This document shows positions 24,904 through 30,827 of a stretch of DNA of 30,827 nucleotides, in pieces. Origin of the DNA: CAISOG01 sp044375625 (GTDB lineage: Bacteria > Pseudomonadota > Alphaproteobacteria > CAISOG01); NCBI GenBank assembly GCA_044375625.1, contig JBILMH010000017.1, forward strand, positions 1 to 30,827, written 5' to 3'. Under the pieces are notes generated by a model. That model worked only from the letters and a program-made list of their open reading frames with translations, was not told where the DNA came from and made no database searches. How positions within the stretch are numbered: position 1 is the first letter of the stretch; each line of letters starts with the position of its first letter. Made by a program: the position numbers and the translations under genes.

Positions 24904-25089
24904 ATGCAACCAGATCACAATGATCAAACGAAGGAAAAAACCAGCAATGTGATGGAATACGCCCTGGTGGCGATGCTGATTGCTGTATCGATTATTGGCG
25001 GGCTAAGAACGCTGGGCACCGACGTCGATACGTTGTTTAAGGCGCCGCCAAATGGTGTTGTTGCAGAGGTGCAGCAGGTGCAGCATTAA
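24904..25089 (+). CDS. Flp/Fap-pilin-like small protein
   Basis: A 61-aa protein: a charged N-terminal 15 residues, one hydrophobic segment, then a short tail. TSNVMEYALVAMLIAVSIIG resembles the IEYALIAALIAV core of Flp type IVb pilins, including the Glu at position 5 of the mature form. The residue expected to be Gly just before the prepilin-peptidase cut is Thr here. Only a G-rich stretch (24894-24900) serves as ribosome site. No tad/cpa secretion or peptidase gene is nearby. It may be a stray minor pilin, a pilin that is no longer processed, or a chance resemblance in a small membrane protein. Confidence 0.55.
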   Translation: MQPDHNDQTKEKTSNVMEYALVAMLIAVSIIGGLRTLGTDVDTLFKAPPNGVVAEVQQVQH

Positions 25090-25107
25090 ATACTCTTAGC
25101 CCAAAAT

Positions 25108-25344
25108 CTAGGCCGCCTGGCTGTTCAGGCTGGGGTAATCGGTATAGCCCTGCCCCTGCTGCGACACCTGGGTCGCCTCCGACACAATTAAGCCAGCCGA
25201 GGCGCGCTGGGCGTAATAGGTGGCGTTCAGGCTGTGCGGAATGTTGCCAGGCTGCCGACTGCGCATACGGGTCAGCGGCGCCATCACCAGGCGGTTGGGC
25301 AGGGTCAGGTCACCCAGTTTCAGGCTATCAAAAAGGGTGGTCAT
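25108..25344 (-). pseudogene. Internally deleted Old Yellow Enzyme (alkene reductase)
   Basis: A 78-aa frame that starts exactly like FMN-dependent Old Yellow Enzymes: LFDSLKLGDLTLPNRLVMAP, LTRMRSRQPGNIPHSLNATYYAQRA in two parts, and LIVSEATQVSQQGQGY. It then jumps to what looks like the family's C-terminal end, GYTDYPSLNSQAA. Relatives are about 350-370 aa, so roughly 280 residues, with nearly the whole FMN barrel, are missing, and the frame is kept. AGGA lies before the ATG, so the stub could still be translated, but it cannot be an active enzyme. The join falls at a GQGY/GGGY-type stretch that occurs in both halves of relatives, suggesting deletion between short repeats. Confidence 0.75.
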
Positions 25345-25612
25345 GGCGAATGTCCTGAAGGCGAAAAAGGGGGCGAAAATTGGTAAGGCAGAAACAAAGC
25401 CTGCTTAACAGCTAGCCGATGCCCAGCCAAAAGGCAAGAACGGTGCAGCGGGCTCGGGGTGGGGGGGGGGGGGGCGGCGTGGCCTGCCGTGCCGTGAACG
25501 GATAGTTTGGCTGGCAACATTGGCTGGCAACAATGGGCAACTGCTGTTAAGATTGCCCGCAAAAGCTGTGTGGGGTATCCCCTTTTTCCCAAACCCTTGA
25601 AGAATTTCAACC
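25345..25612. other. Intergenic region with G14 tract and tandem repeat
   Basis: No convincing gene. It holds a run of fourteen G (25461-25474) and a perfect 13-bp tandem duplication TTGGCTGGCAACA (25507-25519, 25520-25532). The coaD promoter should lie in the last 100 bases; I cannot mark its boxes with confidence. Confidence 0.6.
25507..25532. repeat. 13-bp tandem duplication upstream of coaD
   Basis: TTGGCTGGCAACA occurs twice head to tail without mismatch, followed by a partial third echo (ATGGGCAAC). Confidence 0.7.
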
Positions 25613-26146
25613 ATGACCGCACCCCGCATTGGCATTTATCCTGGCAGCTTTGATCCCGTAACGCTGGGGCATATGGACATTATCGCGCGCGCTAGTCGGC
25701 TGGTGGATCAGCTGATTGTGGCGGTGGCGGTTAATCAGGATAAGGGGCCGATGTTTTCCCTGACGGAGCGGGTCGCGTTGGTTGATCAAGCCTTGCTGAC
25801 CGAAAAGCTGGCCAGCCCCGTCAAAGTCCTGGGTTTTGATCAGCTGTTGGTGAATTTTGCCCGCACGCATCACGCCAACGCCATTGTGCGCGGGTTACGG
25901 GCGGTATCGGACTTTGAGTATGAATTTCAGATGGCGGCGATGAATGCCCGCCTGGATTCTGAGGTGGAAACCATTTTCCTGATGGCGGCCGACCGCTATC
26001 ATTTTATCTCATCACGCTTTGTTAAGGAAATCGCCAAGCTGGGGGGCAAGATTGATGGTTTTGTGCCACCCTGTGTTGCGGGCGCCCTGCATCAACGCTA
26101 TGGAAAGGCCTATCAGTCGCCCGTAATGGGGGCAATCAGTGGTTAA
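25613..26146 (+). CDS. coaD: Phosphopantetheine adenylyltransferase
   Basis: Penultimate step of coenzyme A synthesis: 4'-phosphopantetheine plus ATP to dephospho-CoA; 177 aa. The nucleotidyltransferase motif is in GIYPGSFDPVTLGHMDII, with the T/HxGH histidine. AIVRGLRAVSDFEYEFQMA and the ATP-binding HFISSRFVKEIAKLGG are diagnostic. The length is slightly above the usual 160-170 because of a C-terminal tail. CoA made here is the donor of the phosphopantetheine arm of AcpP (11705). Confidence 0.96.
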   Translation: MTAPRIGIYPGSFDPVTLGHMDIIARASRLVDQLIVAVAVNQDKGPMFSLTERVALVDQALLTEKLASPVKVLGFDQLLVNFARTHHANAIVRGLRAVSDFEYEFQMAAMNARLDSEVETIFLMAADRYHFISSRFVKEIAKLGGKIDGFVPPCVAGALHQRYGKAYQSPVMGAISG

Positions 26147-26174
26147 CAATTGTTTAATGGCGGTCATGGGCTTA

Positions 26175-26203
26175 TTGTCAAAGCCTTGACACAGTGATAG
26201 GAT
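26175..26203 (+). promoter_or_regulatory. Candidate sigma-70 promoter for the carboxypeptidase gene
   Basis: TTGTCA (26175-26180), 17 bases, TAGGAT (26198-26203): five and four matches to consensus at ideal spacing. A TTGACA at 26186-26191 overlaps as an alternative -35, but its -10 is poor. The predicted leader is about 95 bases. Confidence 0.4.
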
Positions 26204-26304
26204 TATTAAAAATAGAATATTCGATTATGGTTGGCCTGTGGCCAGCTGTTCGGCGAAGATTTTTGTGACGAGATTCATCCCCTTTTAAGGCTGAGGATAC
26301 CATT

Positions 26305-27696
26305 TTGTATTGCGCTCGGTTGCTTCCCTGTTTTGCCCTGCTGTTTGCGGTCACCCTGCTGACCGCCGAACCCGCCTTTGCCCGTGGCCAACCGCGCGCT
26401 GAACAGGCCGCCAGCAATCCAAAGGGCGCCGCCATGATTGTGGATGCCAACAGCGGGCAAATCATGGTGCAAGATCGGGTTGATGAGTTGCGCCATCCCG
26501 CCAGCCTGACTAAGATGATGACCCTGTACCTGACTTTTGACGCCTTGCGGGCGGGACGGTTGGGATTGCAACAAAGCCTGCCTGTGTCGGCTCATGCGGC
26601 CAGCCGATCCCCGACCAATTTGGCGTTGCGGGCAGGGCAAACCATTAAGGTTGAAGACTGCATTTTGGGGCTGGTAACCCGCTCAGCCAACGATGCCGCC
26701 AGTGTTTTGGCGGAGGCTTTGGGGGGCAGTGAGGAGCGCTTTGGCCAAATCATGACCGCAAAGGCGCGTCAATTGGGCATGACGCGGACACGCTATACAA
26801 ACGCTTCGGGCTTGCCCGATGTTCAGCAGGTTACCACCGCCCGTGATCAGGTGGTGTTGGGCTTAGCGTTGCAACGGGACTTTCCGCAATACTATCCCTA
26901 TTTCAGCACGCGCAGCTTTACCTTTCGGGGTCGAACCTATCCGAATCACAATCGGCTGCTGGGCAGTTATGCTGGTATGGATGGGATGAAGACGGGCTAT
27001 GTTAGAATGTCGGGCTTTAACGTCGTGACCTCTGCCAAGCGGGGCGGGGTGCGGTTGGTTGGCGTGGTGATGGGTGGGTCGAGTGCGGCCGCCCGCGATC
27101 GCCGCATGGCCAGCCTGATGAATCAGGGTTTTGCCACGGCAACCATTGGCCAATCGGTGCCCAGGGTGGCGCAAGCATCCCCGCCAGAGTCAACCGCTTA
27201 CCAAACCGTGGCCGATCAATCGCCATCGGTGGCAACCGAATCGGTGCAACAGGCCGTCTATCAAACGGTGCAGGCGGTGCAGGTTGAACCCGCGGTACAG
27301 CGGCAACCTGTGGTGATTTCTTCGGGCAATCGCCCCAATACCAACGCCAAAATGGTGCGTGCGGAAAAATCCGCTGCCGCCGCAACGCCCGCGGTGGCAC
27401 GGGGTTCAAAACAAGCCAAGGTCGCCAAAGCCAACAAGGCATCGGATTCTTGGATTATCCAATTGGGTGCCTACAAAACCAAAACCACCGCCCAAAAAAT
27501 CCTGCGGGAGGCCAGCCAGCATCTGCGCCAAGTGGTGCCCAGCAACAAACGCCCAACCCTGGCCAAGATTAATCGCGATGGTGTCAAACTGTTCCAAGTG
27601 CGCCTGACCGGGTTGGATCGCAGTGACGCCGTCGATGCCTGTGGCGTGCTTAGCCAGCAGGATATTTCCTGCAAAGCGGTGCGCAGCGAAGCTTAG
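26305..27696 (+). CDS. D-alanyl-D-alanine carboxypeptidase with SPOR domain
   Basis: A periplasmic peptidoglycan-trimming enzyme (peptidase S11, DacA/DacF type), 463 aa. A signal peptide ends at about PAFARG. The penicillin-binding motifs are SLTK (Ser67, Lys70), SAN (Ser127) and KTG (Lys229). A linker rich in Val, Gln, Ala and Pro follows (about 285-375). A SPOR domain then runs from about 380 to 460, beginning SWIIQLGAYKTKTTAQKIL, and should bind glycan strands at the division septum. The start is TTG at 26305: no ATG or GTG lies between it and an in-frame stop at 26266, and TGAGGA is 7 bases upstream. It has its own promoter candidate. It converges on the ABC gene with 39 bases between. 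Confidence 0.92.
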   Translation: MYCARLLPCFALLFAVTLLTAEPAFARGQPRAEQAASNPKGAAMIVDANSGQIMVQDRVDELRHPASLTKMMTLYLTFDALRAGRLGLQQSLPVSAHAASRSPTNLALRAGQTIKVEDCILGLVTRSANDAASVLAEALGGSEERFGQIMTAKARQLGMTRTRYTNASGLPDVQQVTTARDQVVLGLALQRDFPQYYPYFSTRSFTFRGRTYPNHNRLLGSYAGMDGMKTGYVRMSGFNVVTSAKRGGVRLVGVVMGGSSAAARDRRMASLMNQGFATATIGQSVPRVAQASPPESTAYQTVADQSPSVATESVQQAVYQTVQAVQVEPAVQRQPVVISSGNRPNTNAKMVRAEKSAAAATPAVARGSKQAKVAKANKASDSWIIQLGAYKTKTTAQKILREASQHLRQVVPSNKRPTLAKINRDGVKLFQVRLTGLDRSDAVDACGVLSQQDISCKAVRSEA

Positions 27697-27735
27697 GCTG
27701 GCTTAAGGCTATCCCTTTAAAAAACCAATGACAGG

Positions 27736-28440
27736 CTAATACGCCGTGGCGATTTTGTTGCGGGCGGCGGTCATGGTATCGGCTGACAGGGTTTGTGCGG
27801 TGGCGCCCCAGGCGATCGCCTCACGCCCCAGCACCAGGGTTTCGGGGAAATGCTCCTGCGCCAGATTTAGGTCGTGCAGCACGCAGATAACGGTTCGTTT
27901 CTCATCATGCCAGCCCCGCAACAACCGCAACAAATCGATCGTGGTATTGCTGTCCAACGCGTTAAAGGGTTCATCCAACAAAATCAGTTTGGCCTGTTGC
28001 AACAGCAGGCGGGCAAACAGGGTGCGTTGAAATTGGCCAACCGATAGGTTGCTAATCGGTGAATCGGCCAGGTGATGCAGACCAACCGCCGCCATCGCCT
28101 CACGCGCTGCTGCACGATCGGCCGTCCGCCAGCTAAGAAAGCTGCCCCGGGTGCGCCACAGCCCCATCATCACCATTTCTTGCACGCTAATCGGAAAGCT
28201 ACGATCAATCTGCGCCTGCTGCGGCAAATAGGCGATGTCTTGGGGGCTGATGCCATCCAGCAGGATTTGCCCCGATTCAATCGGCAACAGGCCGGCAATC
28301 GCCTTAATCAGCGTGCTTTTGCCCGCGCCATTTGGACCCACCACCGCGGTTAGCGACCCTGTGGCAAATTGACCGCTGACATGATGCACCGCGGGCTGGC
28401 GGCCATAGGCAATGGTGATGTCTTGCAGGGTGACAGCCAT
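27736..28440 (-). CDS. ABC transporter ATP-binding protein, zinc/manganese type
   Basis: A 234-aa cytoplasmic ATPase of the metal-ion ABC family (ZnuC/MntB-like). Walker A is GPNGAGKST (36-44), the Q-loop is YLPQQAQIDRSFPISV, Walker B is LILLDEP (152-158), and the switch His is in VICVLHDLNLAQEHF. The signature is LSVGQFQR at 132 instead of LSGGQ. The stretch FARLLLQQAKLILLDEPFNALD matches the proteobacterial metal-uptake branch. No permease or binding protein gene lies on either side: downstream is the convergent carboxypeptidase, upstream a 36-residue peptide ending three bases before this ATG. Either the partners are elsewhere or the system is broken up. Metal specificity is not deducible. 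Confidence 0.85.
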   Translation of the reverse strand: MAVTLQDITIAYGRQPAVHHVSGQFATGSLTAVVGPNGAGKSTLIKAIAGLLPIESGQILLDGISPQDIAYLPQQAQIDRSFPISVQEMVMMGLWRTRGSFLSWRTADRAAAREAMAAVGLHHLADSPISNLSVGQFQRTLFARLLLQQAKLILLDEPFNALDSNTTIDLLRLLRGWHDEKRTVICVLHDLNLAQEHFPETLVLGREAIAWGATAQTLSADTMTAARNKIATAY

Positions 28441-28443
28441 GGT

Positions 28444-28554
28444 TTATTGCAACGCCCAAATAACGGCGCCCCATAGGCCGATCAGCAGTAGGCTTAGCAA
28501 CGCCAGACGCTGCCAAACTGCGATGGCCAATAAACTGAAGCCTGGCTGTGCCAT
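28444..28554 (-). CDS. 36-residue hydrophobic peptide upstream of the ABC ATPase
   Basis: The frame starts MAQPGFSLLAIAVWQRLALL, then SLLLIGLWGAVIWALQ and TAA. It is one predicted membrane-spanning stretch with a central Arg. GAGAGGG (28560-28566 on the plus strand) lies five bases before the ATG, one of the best ribosome sites in the window. The stop is three bases before the ABC gene start, so the two should be co-translated. It could be a small transporter subunit, a leader peptide, or a remnant of a lost permease or binding protein. I recognise no family. Confidence 0.55.
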   Translation of the reverse strand: MAQPGFSLLAIAVWQRLALLSLLLIGLWGAVIWALQ

Positions 28555-28602
28555 GGAAACCCTCTCGCTTTTTTACGAAGTATGCTTTAGAATTCGCAAA
28601 CG

Positions 28603-28616
28603 TAATAATACTATTA
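28603..28616. promoter_or_regulatory. Candidate dyad operator in the rlmN/ABC divergent gap
   Basis: TAATA, four bases (ATAC), TATTA: a short AT-rich dyad within a divergent gap of about 100 bases. Size and composition are compatible with a Fur/Zur-type site, but such dyads arise by chance in AT-rich DNA. Confidence 0.25.
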
Positions 28617-28652
28617 GACAAGAGCATAGACCATCACAATGTTTACGAGCAA

Positions 28653-29870
28653 ATGCTGACCATCAATTCCGTTCCCACCAATCCCGATAATATCCCCGCC
28701 GCTGTTCCTGTTGCCCCTTTGGCAGAGGGAGAAGAAGGAGCGGCGGCGGCAGTGGGTCATGCGCCCATCGACTTGTTGACCGCTGGTTGGGCGGAGGTGC
28801 AGGCGCGCCTGGGCGGGGTTGCGTTGCCCAAATGGCGATGGCAACAGGTGCAACAGGCGATCTGGCGGCAGGGGGTTCAGCATATCAGCGATCTAACCAC
28901 CTGGCCAAAGGCGTTACGCGCCAGCCTGGCCGAGGTTGCCTTTCTGGCGCGCCCGCAAATCAGCCAGCAGCAGGTGTCGCAGGATGGTACCATCAAATGG
29001 TTGCTACGCCTGGCCGATGGGCAGGAGGTGGAGTGTGTGTTTATCCCTGAATCGGATCGCGGCACCCTGTGCGTTTCTAGCCAGGTCGGTTGCACCCTGA
29101 ACTGCCGTTTTTGTCACACGGGCACGCAAAATTTGGTGCGCAATCTGACCGCGGCAGAAATTTTGGGGCAGGTGTTGTTGGCCAAGGATGTGTTGGGCGA
29201 TTGGCCAGCCGATCGCCCAGACCGCCGCCTGACCAACATTGTCTTTATGGGCATGGGGGAGCCGCTGTACAATTATGAGCAGGTATCGGCCGCCGTGCGC
29301 CGCCTGTTGCAGGAGGATGGGCTGAACTTCTCCAAACGGCGCGTCACACTGTCAACCGCGGGGGTGGTGCCGATGATCGCAAGGGTGGGGGAGGAGTTGG
29401 GGATCTCCCTGGCTGTTTCCCTGCACGCCGCCCGCGATGTGGTGCGGGATGAGATTGTGCCGCTGAACCGCAAATACAACATTGCGGAGCTGTTGGCGGC
29501 CTGCCGCGCCTATCCCAGCGACCGTTTCCGCCGCATCACCTTTGAGTACGTCATGTTGGATGGGGTGAACGACAGCCTGGAGGATGCCCGCCGCCTGGTT
29601 GGGTTGCTGCACAAAATTCCAGCCAAAATTAACCTGATACCCTTTAACCCCTGGCCAGGTACCAACTATCGCTGCTCGCCGCCAGAGCGGATTGAGGAAT
29701 TTGCCGATATTCTGTGGGCTGCGGGGCTTTCCGCGCCAATCCGCACCCCCAGGGGCAGTGATATTTTGGCCGCCTGTGGCCAGCTGAAGTCCGCCTCAGA
29801 AAAACTGTGGCGCAGCGTCACCAAAAAAGCCGAAATCGAGCAGGCGGAGCAAGCTGCAGAGCAGGACTAA
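28653..29870 (+). CDS. rlmN: 23S rRNA/tRNA (adenine C2)-methyltransferase RlmN
   Basis: Radical-SAM enzyme that methylates C2 of A2503 in 23S rRNA and A37 in several tRNAs; about 405 aa. The iron-sulfur cluster cysteines are 147, 151 and 154 (GCTLNCRFCHTG). The methyl-carrying/resolving pair is Cys128 (EVECVFIP) and Cys375 (DILAACGQL). GMGEPLYNYEQV and RRVTLSTAGVVP are conserved. The frame is open from a GTG at 28548, but that overlaps the divergent peptide gene, so the ATG at 28653 is preferred; its ribosome site is weak and the first 35 residues are low-complexity. Its stop lies two bases from the convergent trxB stop. Confidence 0.94.
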   Translation: MLTINSVPTNPDNIPAAVPVAPLAEGEEGAAAAVGHAPIDLLTAGWAEVQARLGGVALPKWRWQQVQQAIWRQGVQHISDLTTWPKALRASLAEVAFLARPQISQQQVSQDGTIKWLLRLADGQEVECVFIPESDRGTLCVSSQVGCTLNCRFCHTGTQNLVRNLTAAEILGQVLLAKDVLGDWPADRPDRRLTNIVFMGMGEPLYNYEQVSAAVRRLLQEDGLNFSKRRVTLSTAGVVPMIARVGEELGISLAVSLHAARDVVRDEIVPLNRKYNIAELLAACRAYPSDRFRRITFEYVMLDGVNDSLEDARRLVGLLHKIPAKINLIPFNPWPGTNYRCSPPERIEEFADILWAAGLSAPIRTPRGSDILAACGQLKSASEKLWRSVTKKAEIEQAEQAAEQD

Positions 29871-29872
29871 GC

Positions 29873-30827
29873 CTAAGCCGCCTTAGCAACCGCTGGCTGG
29901 TCATTCAGCCAGCGTTCGGCGTCCAGCGCCGCCATACAGCCCAACCCTGCCGCCGTCACTGCCTGGCGATACACCTTATCCTTCACATCGCCCGCGGCAA
30001 AAACGCCAGGAATGCTGGTAAGGGTGCTGTCAGGCTGGGTCAGCAGATAGCCGTGCGCGTCGGTTTCCAACTGCCCCTTAAACAGGCTGGTGGCGGGATC
30101 ATGGCCGATGGCGACAAAAACCCCATCCACCGCAATGTCGGTCGTCGCCTGGCTGTTGATATCGCTAAGCCGCAGGCCTGTCACCGCCTCTGCCTGACCA
30201 TCCGCTTTGCGGGTGCCCAACACTTCAGCCACCTCATGATTCCACAGCACGGTGACGTTGGGCTTATCCAACAACCGCTGCTGCAACACCTTTTCCGCGC
30301 GCAGGGAATCGCGGCGGTGGATTAACACCACTTCGGCGGCCAGGCCTGACAGAAACAACGCCTCCTCAACCGCGGTATTGCCGCCGCCGATAACCGCCAC
30401 CCGCTTGCCCTTATAGAAAAAGCCGTCGCAGGTGGCACAGCCCGACACACCAAAGCCGCGGAACAGGGTTTCGGATGGCAGACCAAGCCAACGCGCCTGC
30501 GCCCCTGTGGCGATGATAACGCTGTCGGCCAGGTAAATATCGCCACTGTCGCCAACAGCCTTAAATGGCCGCTGGTTCAGGTCGATTTGCGCGATGATGT
30601 CATAGATTAATTGCGTGCCGACATGCTTGGCCTGTGCCTCCATCTGCTCCATCAACCAGGGGCCTTGGATGGGGTTGGCAAAGCCAGGAAAGTTTTCCAC
30701 CTCAGTGGTAACCGTCAACTGCCCACCTGGTTGGGGTCCTTGCACCAACATGGGTTGGCGGTTAGCACGGGCGGCGTAAATGGCGGCGGTATAGCCGGCT
30801 GGCCCACCACCGATAACCAAAATTTGT
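29873..30827 (-). CDS. trxB: Thioredoxin-disulfide reductase, 5' end cut by window edge
   Basis: FAD enzyme passing electrons from NADPH to thioredoxin; 315 residues in the window from a putative TTG. The reading frame continues unbroken past it (…Gln-Ile) to the edge, so the true start lies outside and only a few residues are missing. The FAD motif is VIGGGPAGYTAAIYAAR, the redox-active CATC is in GVSGCATCDGFFYKG, and the NADPH motif is VIGGGNTAVEEALFL. FAAGDVKDKVYRQAVTAAG is the C-terminal FAD site. A sequence of this type could also be a ferredoxin/flavodoxin-NADP reductase, but the CxxC motif settles it as TrxB. Confidence 0.94.
   Translation of the reverse strand, partial: QILVIGGGPAGYTAAIYAARANRQPMLVQGPQPGGQLTVTTEVENFPGFANPIQGPWLMEQMEAQAKHVGTQLIYDIIAQIDLNQRPFKAVGDSGDIYLADSVIIATGAQARWLGLPSETLFRGFGVSGCATCDGFFYKGKRVAVIGGGNTAVEEALFLSGLAAEVVLIHRRDSLRAEKVLQQRLLDKPNVTVLWNHEVAEVLGTRKADGQAEAVTGLRLSDINSQATTDIAVDGVFVAIGHDPATSLFKGQLETDAHGYLLTQPDSTLTSIPGVFAAGDVKDKVYRQAVTAAGLGCMAALDAERWLNDQPAVAKAA

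Noticed and set aside
24664..24927. Minus-strand frame of 87 aa upstream of pgsA
   Set aside because: Its second half is the MITE read in one frame. The other MITE copy has a stop near the end of the same frame, so the frame is not maintained as a gene.
25341..25635. Minus-strand frames of 76-93 aa over the G14 tract
   Set aside because: The proline-rich translations come from the homopolymer and GC-rich repeat, with no ribosome site.

Overview
The window is about 30.8 kb of chromosome from a free-living-type alphaproteobacterium, most plausibly in or near Rhodospirillales. The reasons are the fused ispDF gene overlapping pgpA and cinA, the tldD / coxB-coxA-ctaB-ctaG-coxC-surf1-thrC layout, a phasin, and moderately GC-rich codons. 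The exact taxon cannot be fixed by eye. Nearly all of it is core housekeeping DNA. I did not find a defence island, prophage, CRISPR array or biosynthetic cluster; the unusual material lies in small repeats, intergenic elements and a few odd proteins.

Layout. Positions 1-669 are a gene-free, repeat-rich stretch with palindromic elements. Then come ispDF-pgpA-cinA as an overlapping set (isoprenoid precursors, phosphatidylglycerophosphate dephosphorylation, nucleotide repair). phoU and phoB (phosphate control) follow, with a good PHO-box candidate before phoU. Next are hom (homoserine), a convergent tRNA-methyltransferase-like gene, a long-chain polyprenyl diphosphate synthase and an Fe-type superoxide dismutase. 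A repeat-rich gap follows, then phasin and an OmpA-like protein on the minus strand and tRNA-Ile(GAT). Next come fabG, acpP and fabF (type II fatty acid synthesis) and tldD on the minus strand. The aa3-type cytochrome oxidase operon occupies 15055-21663 and holds coxB, coxA, ctaB, a csaA-like gene, ctaG, coxC and surf1. thrC follows.

After thrC the window is more mosaic: an AT-richer methyltransferase, pgsA on the minus strand, a Flp-pilin-like small protein, and an Old Yellow Enzyme gene that has lost its middle. Then come coaD, a D-Ala-D-Ala carboxypeptidase with a SPOR domain, an orphan metal-type ABC ATPase preceded by a 36-residue hydrophobic peptide, rlmN, and trxB, which runs off the right edge.

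How the genes fit together. coxB/coxA/coxC encode the oxidase core, ctaB/ctaG/surf1 make heme O and insert cofactors, and the polyprenyl synthase probably supplies the ubiquinone tail. hom and thrC are two steps of threonine synthesis. pgpA and pgsA are consecutive steps of phosphatidylglycerol synthesis but lie about 22 kb apart. The main observations outside annotation are a 149-bp MITE present twice, a dispersed palindromic element, a recurrent pattern of 10-15 bp tandem duplications mostly at gene edges, a Glu-to-Gln change in the CuA site of CoxB, and the internally deleted flavin oxidoreductase.
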